From CAYLLT01 sp964591605 (lineage in GTDB: Bacteria; Planctomycetota; Phycisphaerae; UBA1845; PWPN01), in contig CAZQEN010000147.1 in NCBI GenBank assembly GCA_964591605.1, forward strand, positions 1 through 17,214: 17,214 nucleotides of DNA, given 5' to 3'. The notes below the pieces were generated by a model. The model was not told the DNA's origin and did no database searches. It worked only from the letters and a program-made list of their open reading frames with translations. The position numbers and the translations under genes were made by a program. This document shows positions 1 to 9,448 of the stretch, piece after piece. Position 1 is the stretch's first letter. Every line of letters begins with the position of its first letter.

Positions 1-1376
<1,376 letters not shown>

Positions 1377-1608
1377 GAACGACGGGTTCTCCGGGCACCG
1401 AATACCAACAGGCTACGACCGCAGGCCGGTGGATTGCAAGCCATCGACCGCCCCCATCAGAACCCGGAGCGTCAGCGACGGGCCTGACTCACGGCCAGGC
1501 GGAGCGCCCGCCCGCATGCGAGACTCTCCCACCCCCGTGCAAGGCCCCTCACTCACGTTCAGGGTTCTGATCGCCGACTGATCGAGCGGTCACGGCTTCG
1601 GGGTGGAT

Positions 1609-1642
1609 GAGAGCCGTACACCCTTTCGGGGTCCGGCTTCTC
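1609..1642 (-). terminator. Stem-loop at the 3' end of the cytochrome gene (no U-tract)
   Basis: An imperfect inverted repeat begins inside the cytochrome stop codon. The arms GAGA-GCCG...ACCC (1609-1623) and GGGT...CGGC-TCTC (1629-1642) give about 12 base pairs with a 5-nt loop, a small internal loop and one bulged T. Its position immediately after the stop codon suggests an RNA-end or mRNA-stabilising role. No run of U follows on the minus strand, so it is not a classical intrinsic terminator. Confidence 0.35.
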
Positions 1643-3125
1643 AAGGGATATCCCATTGACCGGCGCAGATATCAATGGTGTAAAGATCCGGATTGCTCCA
1701 ATCTCGAACATATACCACGCGATAGCCAATCCGGGTGGCTGTGGCGGGGATCTTGAGTGGCACGACCCGCTGCTGCCCGGCCTGCAGCGCGGGCTCCCTC
1801 GTCCCCGCCGACTCCCCTGGGCACGGGGATCCCAGCACCAGCGCACGCTGCCACCCATCGCCACGATCGATCTGCAGATGGATCTCCACCGCACGCCGAC
1901 AGGTTCCGCCCGGATAAGCATGCCCCGCCAGATTCGTCAGAATCAGCCGCCAACTCTCCTCCTCGGGTCCGGGAGCCGCGATACGGACATCCAGTCCTTC
2001 CCGCAGGAGATCCGGATGACGCCGCGCCGACCAACGATGATCTCGCAAGCCTCTGCGACCATCCGGTGCCGTCGGCATGTGACAATCCACACAGGTGCGG
2101 GTGTCGGCATCGACGGAATCGATTCCACCGGGCGGCCACTCGAGCCGCCGGGGGTGCGACATAGAGGTCCACTGTCGCCATTGGCGGTGAATCTCCCGGT
2201 GACAGCGTGCGCAGGACTCCGCGGCGGCTGGGGACGACACGAACTCGTAGGCGCAGCGGTCGTCCGCCGGCTGTGTCTGCAGGGCTCTCGCCGGGAGGGC
2301 GGCCGGCCGATGACATTCCGTGCAGCCGATCCCCCTCACCGCGCCGAACTCCATCCACCGGCTCTGCCGCGTCCGGGCGTCGACGGTCATCAAGTGCAGG
2401 TGAGACAGGCTGTTAGCATGTGCCGAGCCGCTCCAGTCCCGGTGGATCTCTTCATGGCAGCTCCGGCATGCATCCGCCGCGTCAAAAGCCACGGACGGCA
2501 CACCCGCATGACAGGTGAGACAGCGTGTCGACAGCGGTGTTCCAAATTCAAGCTGATCCGTACCTGCGTACAGCTCGCAGAGTTGTTCGCCGAGCGAATG
2601 ACCCCGCAACGAATCGTATTCCTCGAGCCATACGAGCAGATCCCGTTCTCGCTGGTCGAGTGGGGTGTTGCGCTGCGGAAACGGGAACGACACGGGGTAG
2701 AATCGTGAAAGCGCACCGAAAGCCCGGGCCCGCACGAAGTAATCACGATCGCCCGCATGTGGAAACACTGCGGCCAGAGCGGCGGCATCGCGCTGATCCG
2801 CCGCCAGCACGCAGGCATTGACCCGCACCTGCCCGTTGGGGTGGTTCAGGAGCCCCCGCAGCCGAGCCGACACCTCCGCCCGATGCGACGCGGCAAAGGA
2901 CCGGGCCAACTCCAGCGAATGCGGATCGGGCTTCTCGAGAATGCGGAGGAATTCCGCCATCGAACCGGGCTCGCGACCCGGCCGGTCCTGCAGCAGCAGC
3001 CCAACTCCCGCCGCCACAAAACCGGTCAGCCCCAGTCCGGGAAGGAGAAAACGCAGAAATCGGGCGGGCCGGCGCTTCACGACCGCTTGACTCCAAGACT
3101 CAGGGGAGGTATATGGATTATACAT
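1641..3125 (-). CDS. Membrane-anchored pentaheme c-type cytochrome with a HEAT-like N-terminal segment
   Basis: Predicted electron-transfer protein of 494 residues. Residues 17-45 give a basic stretch then one hydrophobic helix (signal anchor or signal peptide), placing the rest outside the inner membrane. Residues about 56-145 are helical and HEAT-like (NHPNGQVRVNACVLA, DYFVRARAFGAL). Five CxxCH haem sites follow: 202-206, 220-224, 268-272, 305-309 and 345-349. The spacing CHEEIHRDW...SAHA and CHREIHRQW...MSH resembles the cytochrome c554-type multihaem family. Near 398-411, NLAGHAYPGGTCRR resembles the conserved N-x-GH-xP-x-G-x-R region that follows haems in such proteins. Start is uncertain: ATG at 3125 has no clear Shine-Dalgarno, whereas GTG at 3080 has GGAG 10 nt upstream, begins MKRRPARFLRF, and lies downstream of a TATAAT (3117-3122). 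It is divergent from the Exb-VWA operon. Partner enzyme and redox substrate are not recognisable. Confidence 0.9.
   Translation of the reverse strand: MYNPYTSPESWSQAVVKRRPARFLRFLLPGLGLTGFVAAGVGLLLQDRPGREPGSMAEFLRILEKPDPHSLELARSFAASHRAEVSARLRGLLNHPNGQVRVNACVLAADQRDAAALAAVFPHAGDRDYFVRARAFGALSRFYPVSFPFPQRNTPLDQRERDLLVWLEEYDSLRGHSLGEQLCELYAGTDQLEFGTPLSTRCLTCHAGVPSVAFDAADACRSCHEEIHRDWSGSAHANSLSHLHLMTVDARTRQSRWMEFGAVRGIGCTECHRPAALPARALQTQPADDRCAYEFVSSPAAAESCARCHREIHRQWRQWTSMSHPRRLEWPPGGIDSVDADTRTCVDCHMPTAPDGRRGLRDHRWSARRHPDLLREGLDVRIAAPGPEEESWRLILTNLAGHAYPGGTCRRAVEIHLQIDRGDGWQRALVLGSPCPGESAGTREPALQAGQQRVVPLKIPATATRIGYRVVYVRDWSNPDLYTIDICAGQWDIP
3087..3115 (+). promoter_or_regulatory. Putative sigma-70-type promoter of the HEAT-TPR-Exb-VWA operon
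   Basis: TTGACT (3087-3092) and TATATG (3110-3115) are separated by 17 nt. This would start transcription near 3122, about 53 nt before the ATG at 3175. The -35 and -10 elements lie within the first codons of the divergent cytochrome if that gene starts at 3125, or in the intergenic region if it starts at 3080. Confidence 0.4.
3117..3122 (-). promoter_or_regulatory. Perfect TATAAT -10 element facing the cytochrome gene
   Basis: The minus strand reads TATAAT at 3122-3117. The -35 region at 17-nt spacing (3140-3145, GCGGCA) is poor. If this hexamer is used, transcription would begin near 3110, downstream of the ATG at 3125, and translation would have to start at the GTG at 3080. Confidence 0.3.
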
Positions 3126-3174
3126 CAGCCAAGTGACCCTGCCGCATCGGGGTGGAATCGCCCGAGGTTCACTG

Positions 3175-5283
3175 ATGTGCCACACCCCATCGAGCCAGAG
3201 CCTGCTGCAGAACTTCGCCTGGTTCGTTCTGGTGATACTGCTCACCGATCTGCCCTGCGGTGGCCATTGCCTGCCCCCAGGTCCCCCTCCGGCACCTCCT
3301 CCACCCGTCCGCGACCCTGGTCGCACCGCGCTCAAGGAGATGGTGTATCCTCTGCGCTGGTCCTGGCTACACTGGTGGGAAGCCAATCGAGATCCGTTTC
3401 TGACGGTTCTGCAACAGGGCGAGGTGAATCAGAACGCGCCTGCCCAGATCGCCGCCAGCCGACCCGGTGACGGCCAGCGAGAGAAAGCCGTCGCAGCCCT
3501 GCGCGGGGCGTTGGCCTCTGACGTGTGGCGACTCCGCACCTCGGCCGGACTGGCCCTCGGCCAGATGGGCGACGCCGGTGCGCGGGATGCCCTGGCGGCG
3601 CTCGCGTCCAGCGATCGGCAGGAGCGGGTTCGTCAGAGTGCGTCGATCGCCCTGGGTCTGCTGCAGGCGCCGGACGCGCAGCGCCAGCTCCTCTCCGCCC
3701 CGCTGGCCAGGCCGGAGGATGCCGTCGCGAGACTGCTCGGGCTGGGCCTCCTGGGAAATCGGGATCCGAATGCCCTGCAGACCATCCAGCAGCAGATTGC
3801 CGGAGGAGCACCACCGATCGCCTGGGCGGGGCTCTGGGCGCTGAGCCAGGACGGCCACGCCGCCCATGCAGGGCTGCTCCGCGATGTTCTCAGCCGCACA
3901 ACCAATGCCTGGGTCGCGTCCGAGGCGATGCTGGGTCTTGGCAGACTCCACGACAGGGCCAGCATCCCCCTCCTGGCCGGCGTTCTGCTCGGTGGCGAGC
4001 GTGCCGCCGGCCTGCCGGCCTGGGCTGTAATCGAAGCCCGACGCCAGCTCAGAATGCAGCTCGCCAGTCTGGACAACCGCAGCCCCACCTCTGATGATGA
4101 GTATCAGCAGGCGTACCAGAAGTACCTGGCCGATCATGCGCTGTGGCAGCAACAGAATGCCCACCTCATCCGAGGCAATCAGAGCTCCTGGGATCCTCAG
4201 CCGCCCCAGGAGCAGGGCCCCCCGGAAACCCGGGTGATCACGGCGGGAGAGGAAGAGATCTACCAGGGCTATCTGCGCGCCGCCGCGGCCATCGCCCTGG
4301 GCGACATCGACGATCCTGCTTCGCGCCATGCCCTGATGCAGGCCCTCGCCCAGCGGGGCGATGAGTGGGGGGGGCTCCAGTCCGACGTCTGGGCCATCGC
4401 CCGCCTCCACGAGTACAGCGATCTGCACAAGGGGATGGCTCTGATGTCGCTGGGACGCATCGGCGATGAATCGACGCTGCCGATCCTCGTGGACACGCTG
4501 CAGGGCAGAATTCCGACCCGCGCGGGCTATCCGCCCGAGCGTATGGCCAACTCACCGCTGCGCGGCTATGCCGCCCTTGCCCTGGGCCTCTACGCCCGTC
4601 CTGTCATCACCCCGCAAGGGCAGGTCGACCGCCCCCGGCTGGCCGAAGTGTGCAAACTCCTGGGGCAGCGGGCGGCGAACCCCTCCGAAGCACTCGAAGT
4701 GCGAACCGCCTGCACCCTGGCCCTCGGCCTGAGTGCACGCACTGAGAACCTGCGCTACCTGCGGGCCCTCGGAGACATTCCCAAAGGCGCGGACCCGGTG
4801 CTGCGCGGCTACGCGCTCCTGGCGCGGGCCCTGCTCGGCGATCGCAACATCATCAAACCCGCCGACCGGTTTCTCCACGAGCCCGAGCACAACGAGGCCA
4901 TCACGAGCGTCCTCGGCCGGCGGGCCGCCGTGCTCGCCCTCGGACTTCTCGGAACCGAGGAGGCCATTCCGATCCTCGTCTTCGCCTGGGACCAGTCGTA
5001 TTACGTGAACCGCGAGGCCGCCCTGGCTCTCGCCTTGTGCCGCGGTTACAGCGTGACCGACGCACTGATCAAACTCATCGGCCCGGAGAATCAGCCGCTG
5101 GCTCGCGCGTTCGGCGCCAGGTGCCTGGGTGAACTCTTCGCGCGGCATCCCCAGCCGCTGGCGCACCTGCTCAACGGCAGCAACTACGCCATGCGGAACG
5201 ATGCCGCACTCCCCTACCGTGCCATCGCAAACGAGTTTCTGTTCTATGGGCTGATCCCCGCGTTTGGACTGGTGTGGCCGTGA
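3175..5283 (+). CDS. Exported HEAT-repeat protein, first gene of the Exb-VWA operon
   Basis: A 702-residue protein with a hydrophobic N-terminal segment (about residues 8-24, QNFAWFVLVILLTDL) followed by a proline-rich stretch (PPGPPPAPPPP), consistent with export. No clear lipobox is visible. The rest is dominated by HEAT-like helical repeats with the A-x3-LG-x-G-D signature: LALGQMGDAGARDALAAL, AAAIALGDIDDPASRHAL, MALMSLGRIGDESTLPIL and several more, including near the C-terminus (LALGLLGTEEAIPIL). About 40-50 charged, Q-rich residues interrupt the repeats around 300-355. Such solenoids usually act as binding scaffolds; no catalytic motif was seen. ATG at 3175 has GAGG 7 nt upstream; GTG at 3133 is an in-frame alternative but lacks the signal-like start. 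Its stop overlaps the GTG of the next gene (GTGA, 5280-5283), indicating co-translation. Confidence 0.85.
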   Translation: MCHTPSSQSLLQNFAWFVLVILLTDLPCGGHCLPPGPPPAPPPPVRDPGRTALKEMVYPLRWSWLHWWEANRDPFLTVLQQGEVNQNAPAQIAASRPGDGQREKAVAALRGALASDVWRLRTSAGLALGQMGDAGARDALAALASSDRQERVRQSASIALGLLQAPDAQRQLLSAPLARPEDAVARLLGLGLLGNRDPNALQTIQQQIAGGAPPIAWAGLWALSQDGHAAHAGLLRDVLSRTTNAWVASEAMLGLGRLHDRASIPLLAGVLLGGERAAGLPAWAVIEARRQLRMQLASLDNRSPTSDDEYQQAYQKYLADHALWQQQNAHLIRGNQSSWDPQPPQEQGPPETRVITAGEEEIYQGYLRAAAAIALGDIDDPASRHALMQALAQRGDEWGGLQSDVWAIARLHEYSDLHKGMALMSLGRIGDESTLPILVDTLQGRIPTRAGYPPERMANSPLRGYAALALGLYARPVITPQGQVDRPRLAEVCKLLGQRAANPSEALEVRTACTLALGLSARTENLRYLRALGDIPKGADPVLRGYALLARALLGDRNIIKPADRFLHEPEHNEAITSVLGRRAAVLALGLLGTEEAIPILVFAWDQSYYVNREAALALALCRGYSVTDALIKLIGPENQPLARAFGARCLGELFARHPQPLAHLLNGSNYAMRNDAALPYRAIANEFLFYGLIPAFGLVWP

Positions 5284-7751
5284 AGTGGACGACTCCTCAA
5301 ACCAACCACCGTATGGTGCTCTCGCTGATCACGCTCGCGATGTGCCGCGGAGTCGCCGCGCAGCCGGCATCGCAGTTGTCGACCGCCACAGCCCCCGCTG
5401 CCGCGGCAGATCCCCTGGCGGCACCGCAGCGCACGCTCGACATGCTCGAGCACATGAGGGTCATGGCCGAACCCAGAATTGAAGACATCACCCGCCTGCT
5501 CCAGCAAGCCCTGAGCGAGGTGGAGGCGGTCGATCACGACCTCGACCGGCAACTCGCCCTGCTCGAAGGCGCCACCCCGCCGGCCCGGCGGACTGCTGGC
5601 TCGAACCGGGGTGAGCTGGTGCGCACCCTGAAATGCCGCGCGGCCCTGATGCGCGGTGACGCGTGGCGATTCGCCGCCGGGGCTCTGAAGCCGAGTGATC
5701 CACAGTCCGGTGCCTGGCTGGACAACGCATTGAAGGCCTACCGCGGCCTTCGTCTGGATTTCCGGGACCTGCCTGCCGGTTTGCTGGGGTACGTCGGGGA
5801 ATCCCGCGTGCATCGCCAGCGCGGGCAGGTCGCACCGGCCCGTGCCGCTCTGACGCCGGTGCTCGACGCCACCAAGGCCAGAAGAGCGCCGTTCGAACGT
5901 GAGCTGAGCCGTATCGCGCGGATCGAGCTGCTCGAAACTCTCCTGCTCGAAAACGCCGCCGAGGTCGCCGCTCAGACCAGGCTTCTGCGCCGGTCACCTG
6001 AATTTGCCGGTGATCCCGCCTGGCAGGGGCGCATCGACTGGTTGCTGGCTCGGGCGGTCACAGATGAATACCTCAAGCGCGTCGCCCTGCCGAACGAGGA
6101 CCGGGCAAATCTCGAAGACCTTCTCGCTGAGGCGCTCGGCCTCCTTCGCAGCGAACCGGTGGCCAGCATCGCGCCGCCATTCGAGCGATTCAATCGGCTG
6201 GCCAAACTGGATGAATCGACCGGCCAGCGCATCATGAGCAGCCCGGAGGTCCTGGCCTGGGCCGGTCTCCTGGCCGGTACCGGCCGACCCGGCGCCGCAG
6301 ACTGGTACGAGCGTGCCCGCCGGATGCCCGGTGAGCCGCTCCCGCCCGCGGAGCTGATCCGTTACGCGGGCCTTTTGTGGAAAAAACACCAGCATGCCAT
6401 GGCCGCGTCCCTCTGTGAGGAGGCTCTGGAGCGAAAGGACCTAGACGCCGGTCAGCGCAGCGCCGCGCTGCAGCTTCAGGCGATCGCGCTCGCCGCCCTC
6501 TATCAACAGGCCGATCAGCCCGGCGCACGCGACGGGCTCCGGACCCGCGCGCTCGGCGCCCTCGGGCGCGTCATCGCTGCGCCCGGTTCCGATGATGCCC
6601 GCCGCGATGCGCTTCGCCGCTGGGTGGAGATTCAGAGTCTCGCCGGCGGGGCGGGCTCGTGCGTGCCCCTCCTTGAGCAGCATAAGGGTCTGATCAGATC
6701 TGACGGATACCTGCTGTACGCCCTGTCCGCCGGTCAATGGGAGCAGTTGAGAGGCAGGATCGCCGCCTCCTCACCTGCCGATGGAGATCTCGCGCAGGCC
6801 GCGCGGTCCATTCTGGAGGATCTCCTGCGGGCCCAGGAGGCCGCGATGGTGATGGGCTGGAAGGAGATCGCCGCCCGCACGGTGCTTCTGCGGTCAAATA
6901 TCCACGCCGCCACACCGCTGGAGGACAAGCGATCTGCCCTGCAGGCGCTGACCGAAAACGAAAGCGTTCTCGCGTCCGTCCCGGCCATCGCCGCCGAAGC
7001 CCTGCGGCAGCGCGTGACGCTCCTGGTCGACCTGGGTCTGAGCGATGCCGCCGAGCAGTTCGTCAGTTCGCGTCCCGTCGATGATATGCTCTGGGGCGCG
7101 ACGCGCATCCAGGTCGCCGAGGCCCTGGCTCAGGGCTACGCGAGCACCGAGCCGCAGGCCCGCGCGAGCCTGCAGCAGCGGGTCGTCGCGCTCTGTCAGA
7201 GCGCCCTCTCGGCAAGCGTGGGTGACGCCAAGACATACGCTCTGGTCGGGCAGAGGGCCGCCCGCTGCATGCTCGACGTGCGGGCCAGCGCCGCAGCGCA
7301 GCGTGTGCTCGAAGAATTACTCAAGCAGGAGTCCATCCGATCGGACCGTTCGACGCAACTGGCCTGCTCGCTCATGCTGGCCGAGGCGCTGAGCCAGGAG
7401 AACAAGCTCGACGCCGCAGTTCAGATTCACGACCGGTTGGCGAGGGAGTTCCCCGATGTTCCCGAGGTCCTGCTCGCCCGGGGCCGATTCGAGATGTCCT
7501 GCCGTGAGATGACCAGGGCGGTGGAATCGCTGCGCCGTGCCCGGGCCACCTGCCAGGCCGGCAGCCTCGCCTGGTGCGAGGCGACGCTGAGCCTGGCCGA
7601 GGCGTTCATCGCCTCCGGCCGGCCGGAGGCGGCCGCCGAGGTCCTGCGTGTCTCGAGCGTGCTCTACCCCGAGTTCGGAAGTGCCGAATTGCGGACAAAA
7701 CTGCGCGACCTCCAGCAGCAACTGCCGGGGGCCAGCGTCGCCACCAAGTGA
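5280..7751 (+). CDS. Exported TPR-like helical-repeat protein of the Exb-VWA operon
   Basis: Large (823-residue) alanine- and leucine-rich helical protein. The N-terminus (MKWTTPQTNHRMVLSLITLAMCRGVAAQ) reads as a signal peptide with likely cleavage after VAA. The rest contains degenerate TPR-type helix pairs, clearest in the C-terminal third (about 650-800): QLACSLMLAEALSQENKLDAAVQIHDRL, VLLARGRFEMSCREMTRAVESLRRA and ATLSLAEAFIASGRPEAAAEVL. No enzyme motif was recognised, so a periplasmic scaffold or adaptor role is inferred. I chose GTG 5280 because its GTGA overlaps the upstream stop; GTG 5274 and ATG 5313 are in frame, but the latter would lose the basic n-region of the signal peptide. The stop is followed after 19 nt by the exbB-like gene. 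Confidence 0.8.
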   Translation: MKWTTPQTNHRMVLSLITLAMCRGVAAQPASQLSTATAPAAAADPLAAPQRTLDMLEHMRVMAEPRIEDITRLLQQALSEVEAVDHDLDRQLALLEGATPPARRTAGSNRGELVRTLKCRAALMRGDAWRFAAGALKPSDPQSGAWLDNALKAYRGLRLDFRDLPAGLLGYVGESRVHRQRGQVAPARAALTPVLDATKARRAPFERELSRIARIELLETLLLENAAEVAAQTRLLRRSPEFAGDPAWQGRIDWLLARAVTDEYLKRVALPNEDRANLEDLLAEALGLLRSEPVASIAPPFERFNRLAKLDESTGQRIMSSPEVLAWAGLLAGTGRPGAADWYERARRMPGEPLPPAELIRYAGLLWKKHQHAMAASLCEEALERKDLDAGQRSAALQLQAIALAALYQQADQPGARDGLRTRALGALGRVIAAPGSDDARRDALRRWVEIQSLAGGAGSCVPLLEQHKGLIRSDGYLLYALSAGQWEQLRGRIAASSPADGDLAQAARSILEDLLRAQEAAMVMGWKEIAARTVLLRSNIHAATPLEDKRSALQALTENESVLASVPAIAAEALRQRVTLLVDLGLSDAAEQFVSSRPVDDMLWGATRIQVAEALAQGYASTEPQARASLQQRVVALCQSALSASVGDAKTYALVGQRAARCMLDVRASAAAQRVLEELLKQESIRSDRSTQLACSLMLAEALSQENKLDAAVQIHDRLAREFPDVPEVLLARGRFEMSCREMTRAVESLRRARATCQAGSLAWCEATLSLAEAFIASGRPEAAAEVLRVSSVLYPEFGSAELRTKLRDLQQQLPGASVATK

Positions 7752-7770
7752 TTCGACGAGGAGAATTACC

Positions 7771-8547
7771 ATGCGGTGTGTGATGTGCATCTCCCTTGTG
7801 GTCCTCTCGCTTGCGCCGGCCATCGCCGCGCAGACAGGCGCCGCCGCAGATTCCGCTGCCGCGCCCACGCACAATGTCTCCCGCAGCATGCTCGATTTCA
7901 TCCGCGCAGGCGGGCCCGTCGGCTACGTCATCATCCTGCTGAGCGTCGGCGTGCTCGCCCTGGTCATCGACACGTTCCTTCGCACGCGACGCGATCGTCT
8001 GATTCCGCCCGCGCTGGCTGACGAGCTCGACCGGCTGGCCCGCCAGGGCCGCTTCGGCGATGTGCTGGCGACAGCCAAGACGAGTGACAGCACGCTCGGA
8101 CGCATCGTCGCGGCCGGCGTCGCCCGCGGTGAACAGGGCCTGCCGGCCATCCGCGAAGGTCTCCAGGAGGCGGGCACCCGCGAAATGACCCGCCTGTTTC
8201 AGCAGATCGGCTACATCGGCCTGGCCACCACCATCGCACCCATGCTCGGTCTGCTCGGCACGGTGACCGGGATGACCAGATCCTTCAATGTGATGGGCAT
8301 GACGAAGGGAGCCGCCCGCCCGGATGAACTCGCCGTGGGCATCGCCGAGGCCCTCGTCACGACGGTCATGGGTCTGGCCCTCGCCCTCCCCCTTGCCTGC
8401 CTGCACAGTTGGTTCCGTGATCGCGTCACGAAAGCCGGGCAGGAGACCTCGGCCATCTGCGAGCGCCTGCTCAGAAGCATGACCCTGGCTCACGAGGCCA
8501 GGCAGGTCTCCCGGACCACGACGCCGCAACTCCAAACCGTCCGGTGA
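7771..8547 (+). CDS. ExbB/TolQ/MotA-family proton-channel subunit
   Basis: Inner-membrane subunit that, with ExbD-type partners, converts proton-motive force into mechanical work. The 258-residue protein has an N-terminal signal peptide (cleavage likely after AIAA, residue 20), a feature found in some ExbB homologues. Three transmembrane helices follow: 49-70, 147-171 and 194-214. TM2 carries the family hallmark MLGLLGTVTGM, and TM3 the TTVMGLALALP motif. The cytoplasmic loop between TM1 and TM2 (about 71-146) is the usual size and reads GRFGDVLATAK...REGLQEAG, as in this family. Start ATG 7771 is well supported by GAGGAGA 6-7 nt upstream. It lies directly between the TPR gene and two exbD-like genes. 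It could be named exbB or tolQ; substrate specificity cannot be told, so no symbol is given. Confidence 0.95.
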   Translation: MRCVMCISLVVLSLAPAIAAQTGAAADSAAAPTHNVSRSMLDFIRAGGPVGYVIILLSVGVLALVIDTFLRTRRDRLIPPALADELDRLARQGRFGDVLATAKTSDSTLGRIVAAGVARGEQGLPAIREGLQEAGTREMTRLFQQIGYIGLATTIAPMLGLLGTVTGMTRSFNVMGMTKGAARPDELAVGIAEALVTTVMGLALALPLACLHSWFRDRVTKAGQETSAICERLLRSMTLAHEARQVSRTTTPQLQTVR

Positions 8548-9011
8548 TCACCATGACGGGACACGACGCCAAAACGACGCTGTCCTTCAACCTGCCGGAG
8601 CCCCGCGCAAGGCTGGGCATCCCTCTCGCGCCGCTCATTGACATCGTCTTCCTGCTCAACTGCTTCTTCATGCTGGCCACCGAGCTCATCCAGCATCAGG
8701 TCGACCCGCGCGTCGAGCTGCCTCGGATGACGGCTCCCGTCACCCCCATCGAGGCGCCCGCCGAATTGACCGTGAACCTTCGCCTCGACGGGCTCATCAC
8801 TGTGAACGGCGCGCAGGTGCCCCTTCGTGAAATCCCCGCCCTGCTTTCCGGGCAGGCAGCGCGGTCTGCTCGGGCCGCACGGCCGTTTCGCGTGGTCCTC
8901 CGGGCCGATCGCCGGCAGCAGTTTGCCCGGCTCGACGAGGTGCTGCAGGCCTGCCAGGAAGCGAACCTCCATCAGGTCGTTATTCGTGCCCGCGAAGGAG
9001 ACCAGCCGTGA
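8544..9011 (+). CDS. ExbD/TolR-family motor subunit 1
   Basis: A 155-residue single-pass membrane protein with a short cytoplasmic N-terminus, a transmembrane helix (about 25-46) and a periplasmic domain. The helix contains PLAPLIDIVFLL with the conserved proton-carrying Asp (D33 with the GTG start), as in ExbD, TolR and MotB relatives. The periplasmic part (LTVNLRLDGLITVNGAQVPLREI ... FRVVLRADRRQQFARLDEVLQAC) follows the ExbD pattern of a beta strand, a short turn and an R-AD repeat region. The start is either GTG at 8544, whose GTGA overlaps the exbB-like stop, or ATG at 8553; neither has a strong Shine-Dalgarno, so translation is probably coupled. It overlaps the second exbD-like gene by 4 nt. 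Confidence 0.92.
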   Translation: MITMTGHDAKTTLSFNLPEPRARLGIPLAPLIDIVFLLNCFFMLATELIQHQVDPRVELPRMTAPVTPIEAPAELTVNLRLDGLITVNGAQVPLREIPALLSGQAARSARAARPFRVVLRADRRQQFARLDEVLQACQEANLHQVVIRAREGDQP

Positions 9012-9448
9012 ACTTCAGCTCGGACACCAGTGACACGCCCGTCGAGCCGTTTCAGCTGCCGTCCATGGTAGACCTTGTCTTCATTCTGCTCTCGTTCTTC
9101 ATCCTTGCGACGCAGCTCCGCACGCTCGAGCGGGACGTGGTCAGCGGCTATCAGAGTGAGGGACCTTCGAAAGCGGCGGCGGCGCAGGATCTGCCCAGCA
9201 GCATCCCGATCGCCCTGCGCCGCGCATCCGGCGGCGTGGCCATCACCATCGGCCAGGCGACGCTCGCTCTCAACGACTTTACCGGCATCCAGGACACCCT
9301 CGCGAAGATCAACCTGCCGGGGGTCAAGGTGCTCATCTCGGCCGATCCGTCACTCACGGTCGATCAGGTCGCCCGCGCGATGGATGCCGTGCTGGCCAGC
9401 CCGATGAAGAACCTGTCGCTGAGTCGATTAGGAGAGTGGAGGGACTGA
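9008..9448 (+). CDS. ExbD/TolR-family motor subunit 2
   Basis: A second, distinct ExbD-type protein of 146 residues. It has a short N-terminus, a transmembrane helix from about residue 17 (QLPSMVDLVFILLSFFIL) with the conserved Asp at D22, and a periplasmic domain (VAITIGQATLALNDFTGIQDTL ... VKVLISADPSLTVDQVARAMDAV) matching the ExbD fold. Its sequence differs substantially from the first copy, so this is not a recent tandem duplication. GTG at 9008 is a firm start: GAAGGAGA lies 6 nt upstream and GTGA overlaps the previous stop. Two non-identical ExbD proteins beside one ExbB suggest a hetero-dimeric ExbD core, though this is inferred. Confidence 0.92.
   Translation: MNFSSDTSDTPVEPFQLPSMVDLVFILLSFFILATQLRTLERDVVSGYQSEGPSKAAAAQDLPSSIPIALRRASGGVAITIGQATLALNDFTGIQDTLAKINLPGVKVLISADPSLTVDQVARAMDAVLASPMKNLSLSRLGEWRD

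Noticed and set aside
1757..1772. TGGCACG sequence resembling a sigma-54 -24 element
   Set aside because: Lies inside the cytochrome coding region and lacks a GC at the required -12 spacing.
7606..8535. Open frame of 309 codons on the minus strand across the exbB-like gene
   Set aside because: Low-information Gly/Ala/Asp/Arg composition and no motif; the plus strand is a clear ExbB homologue.
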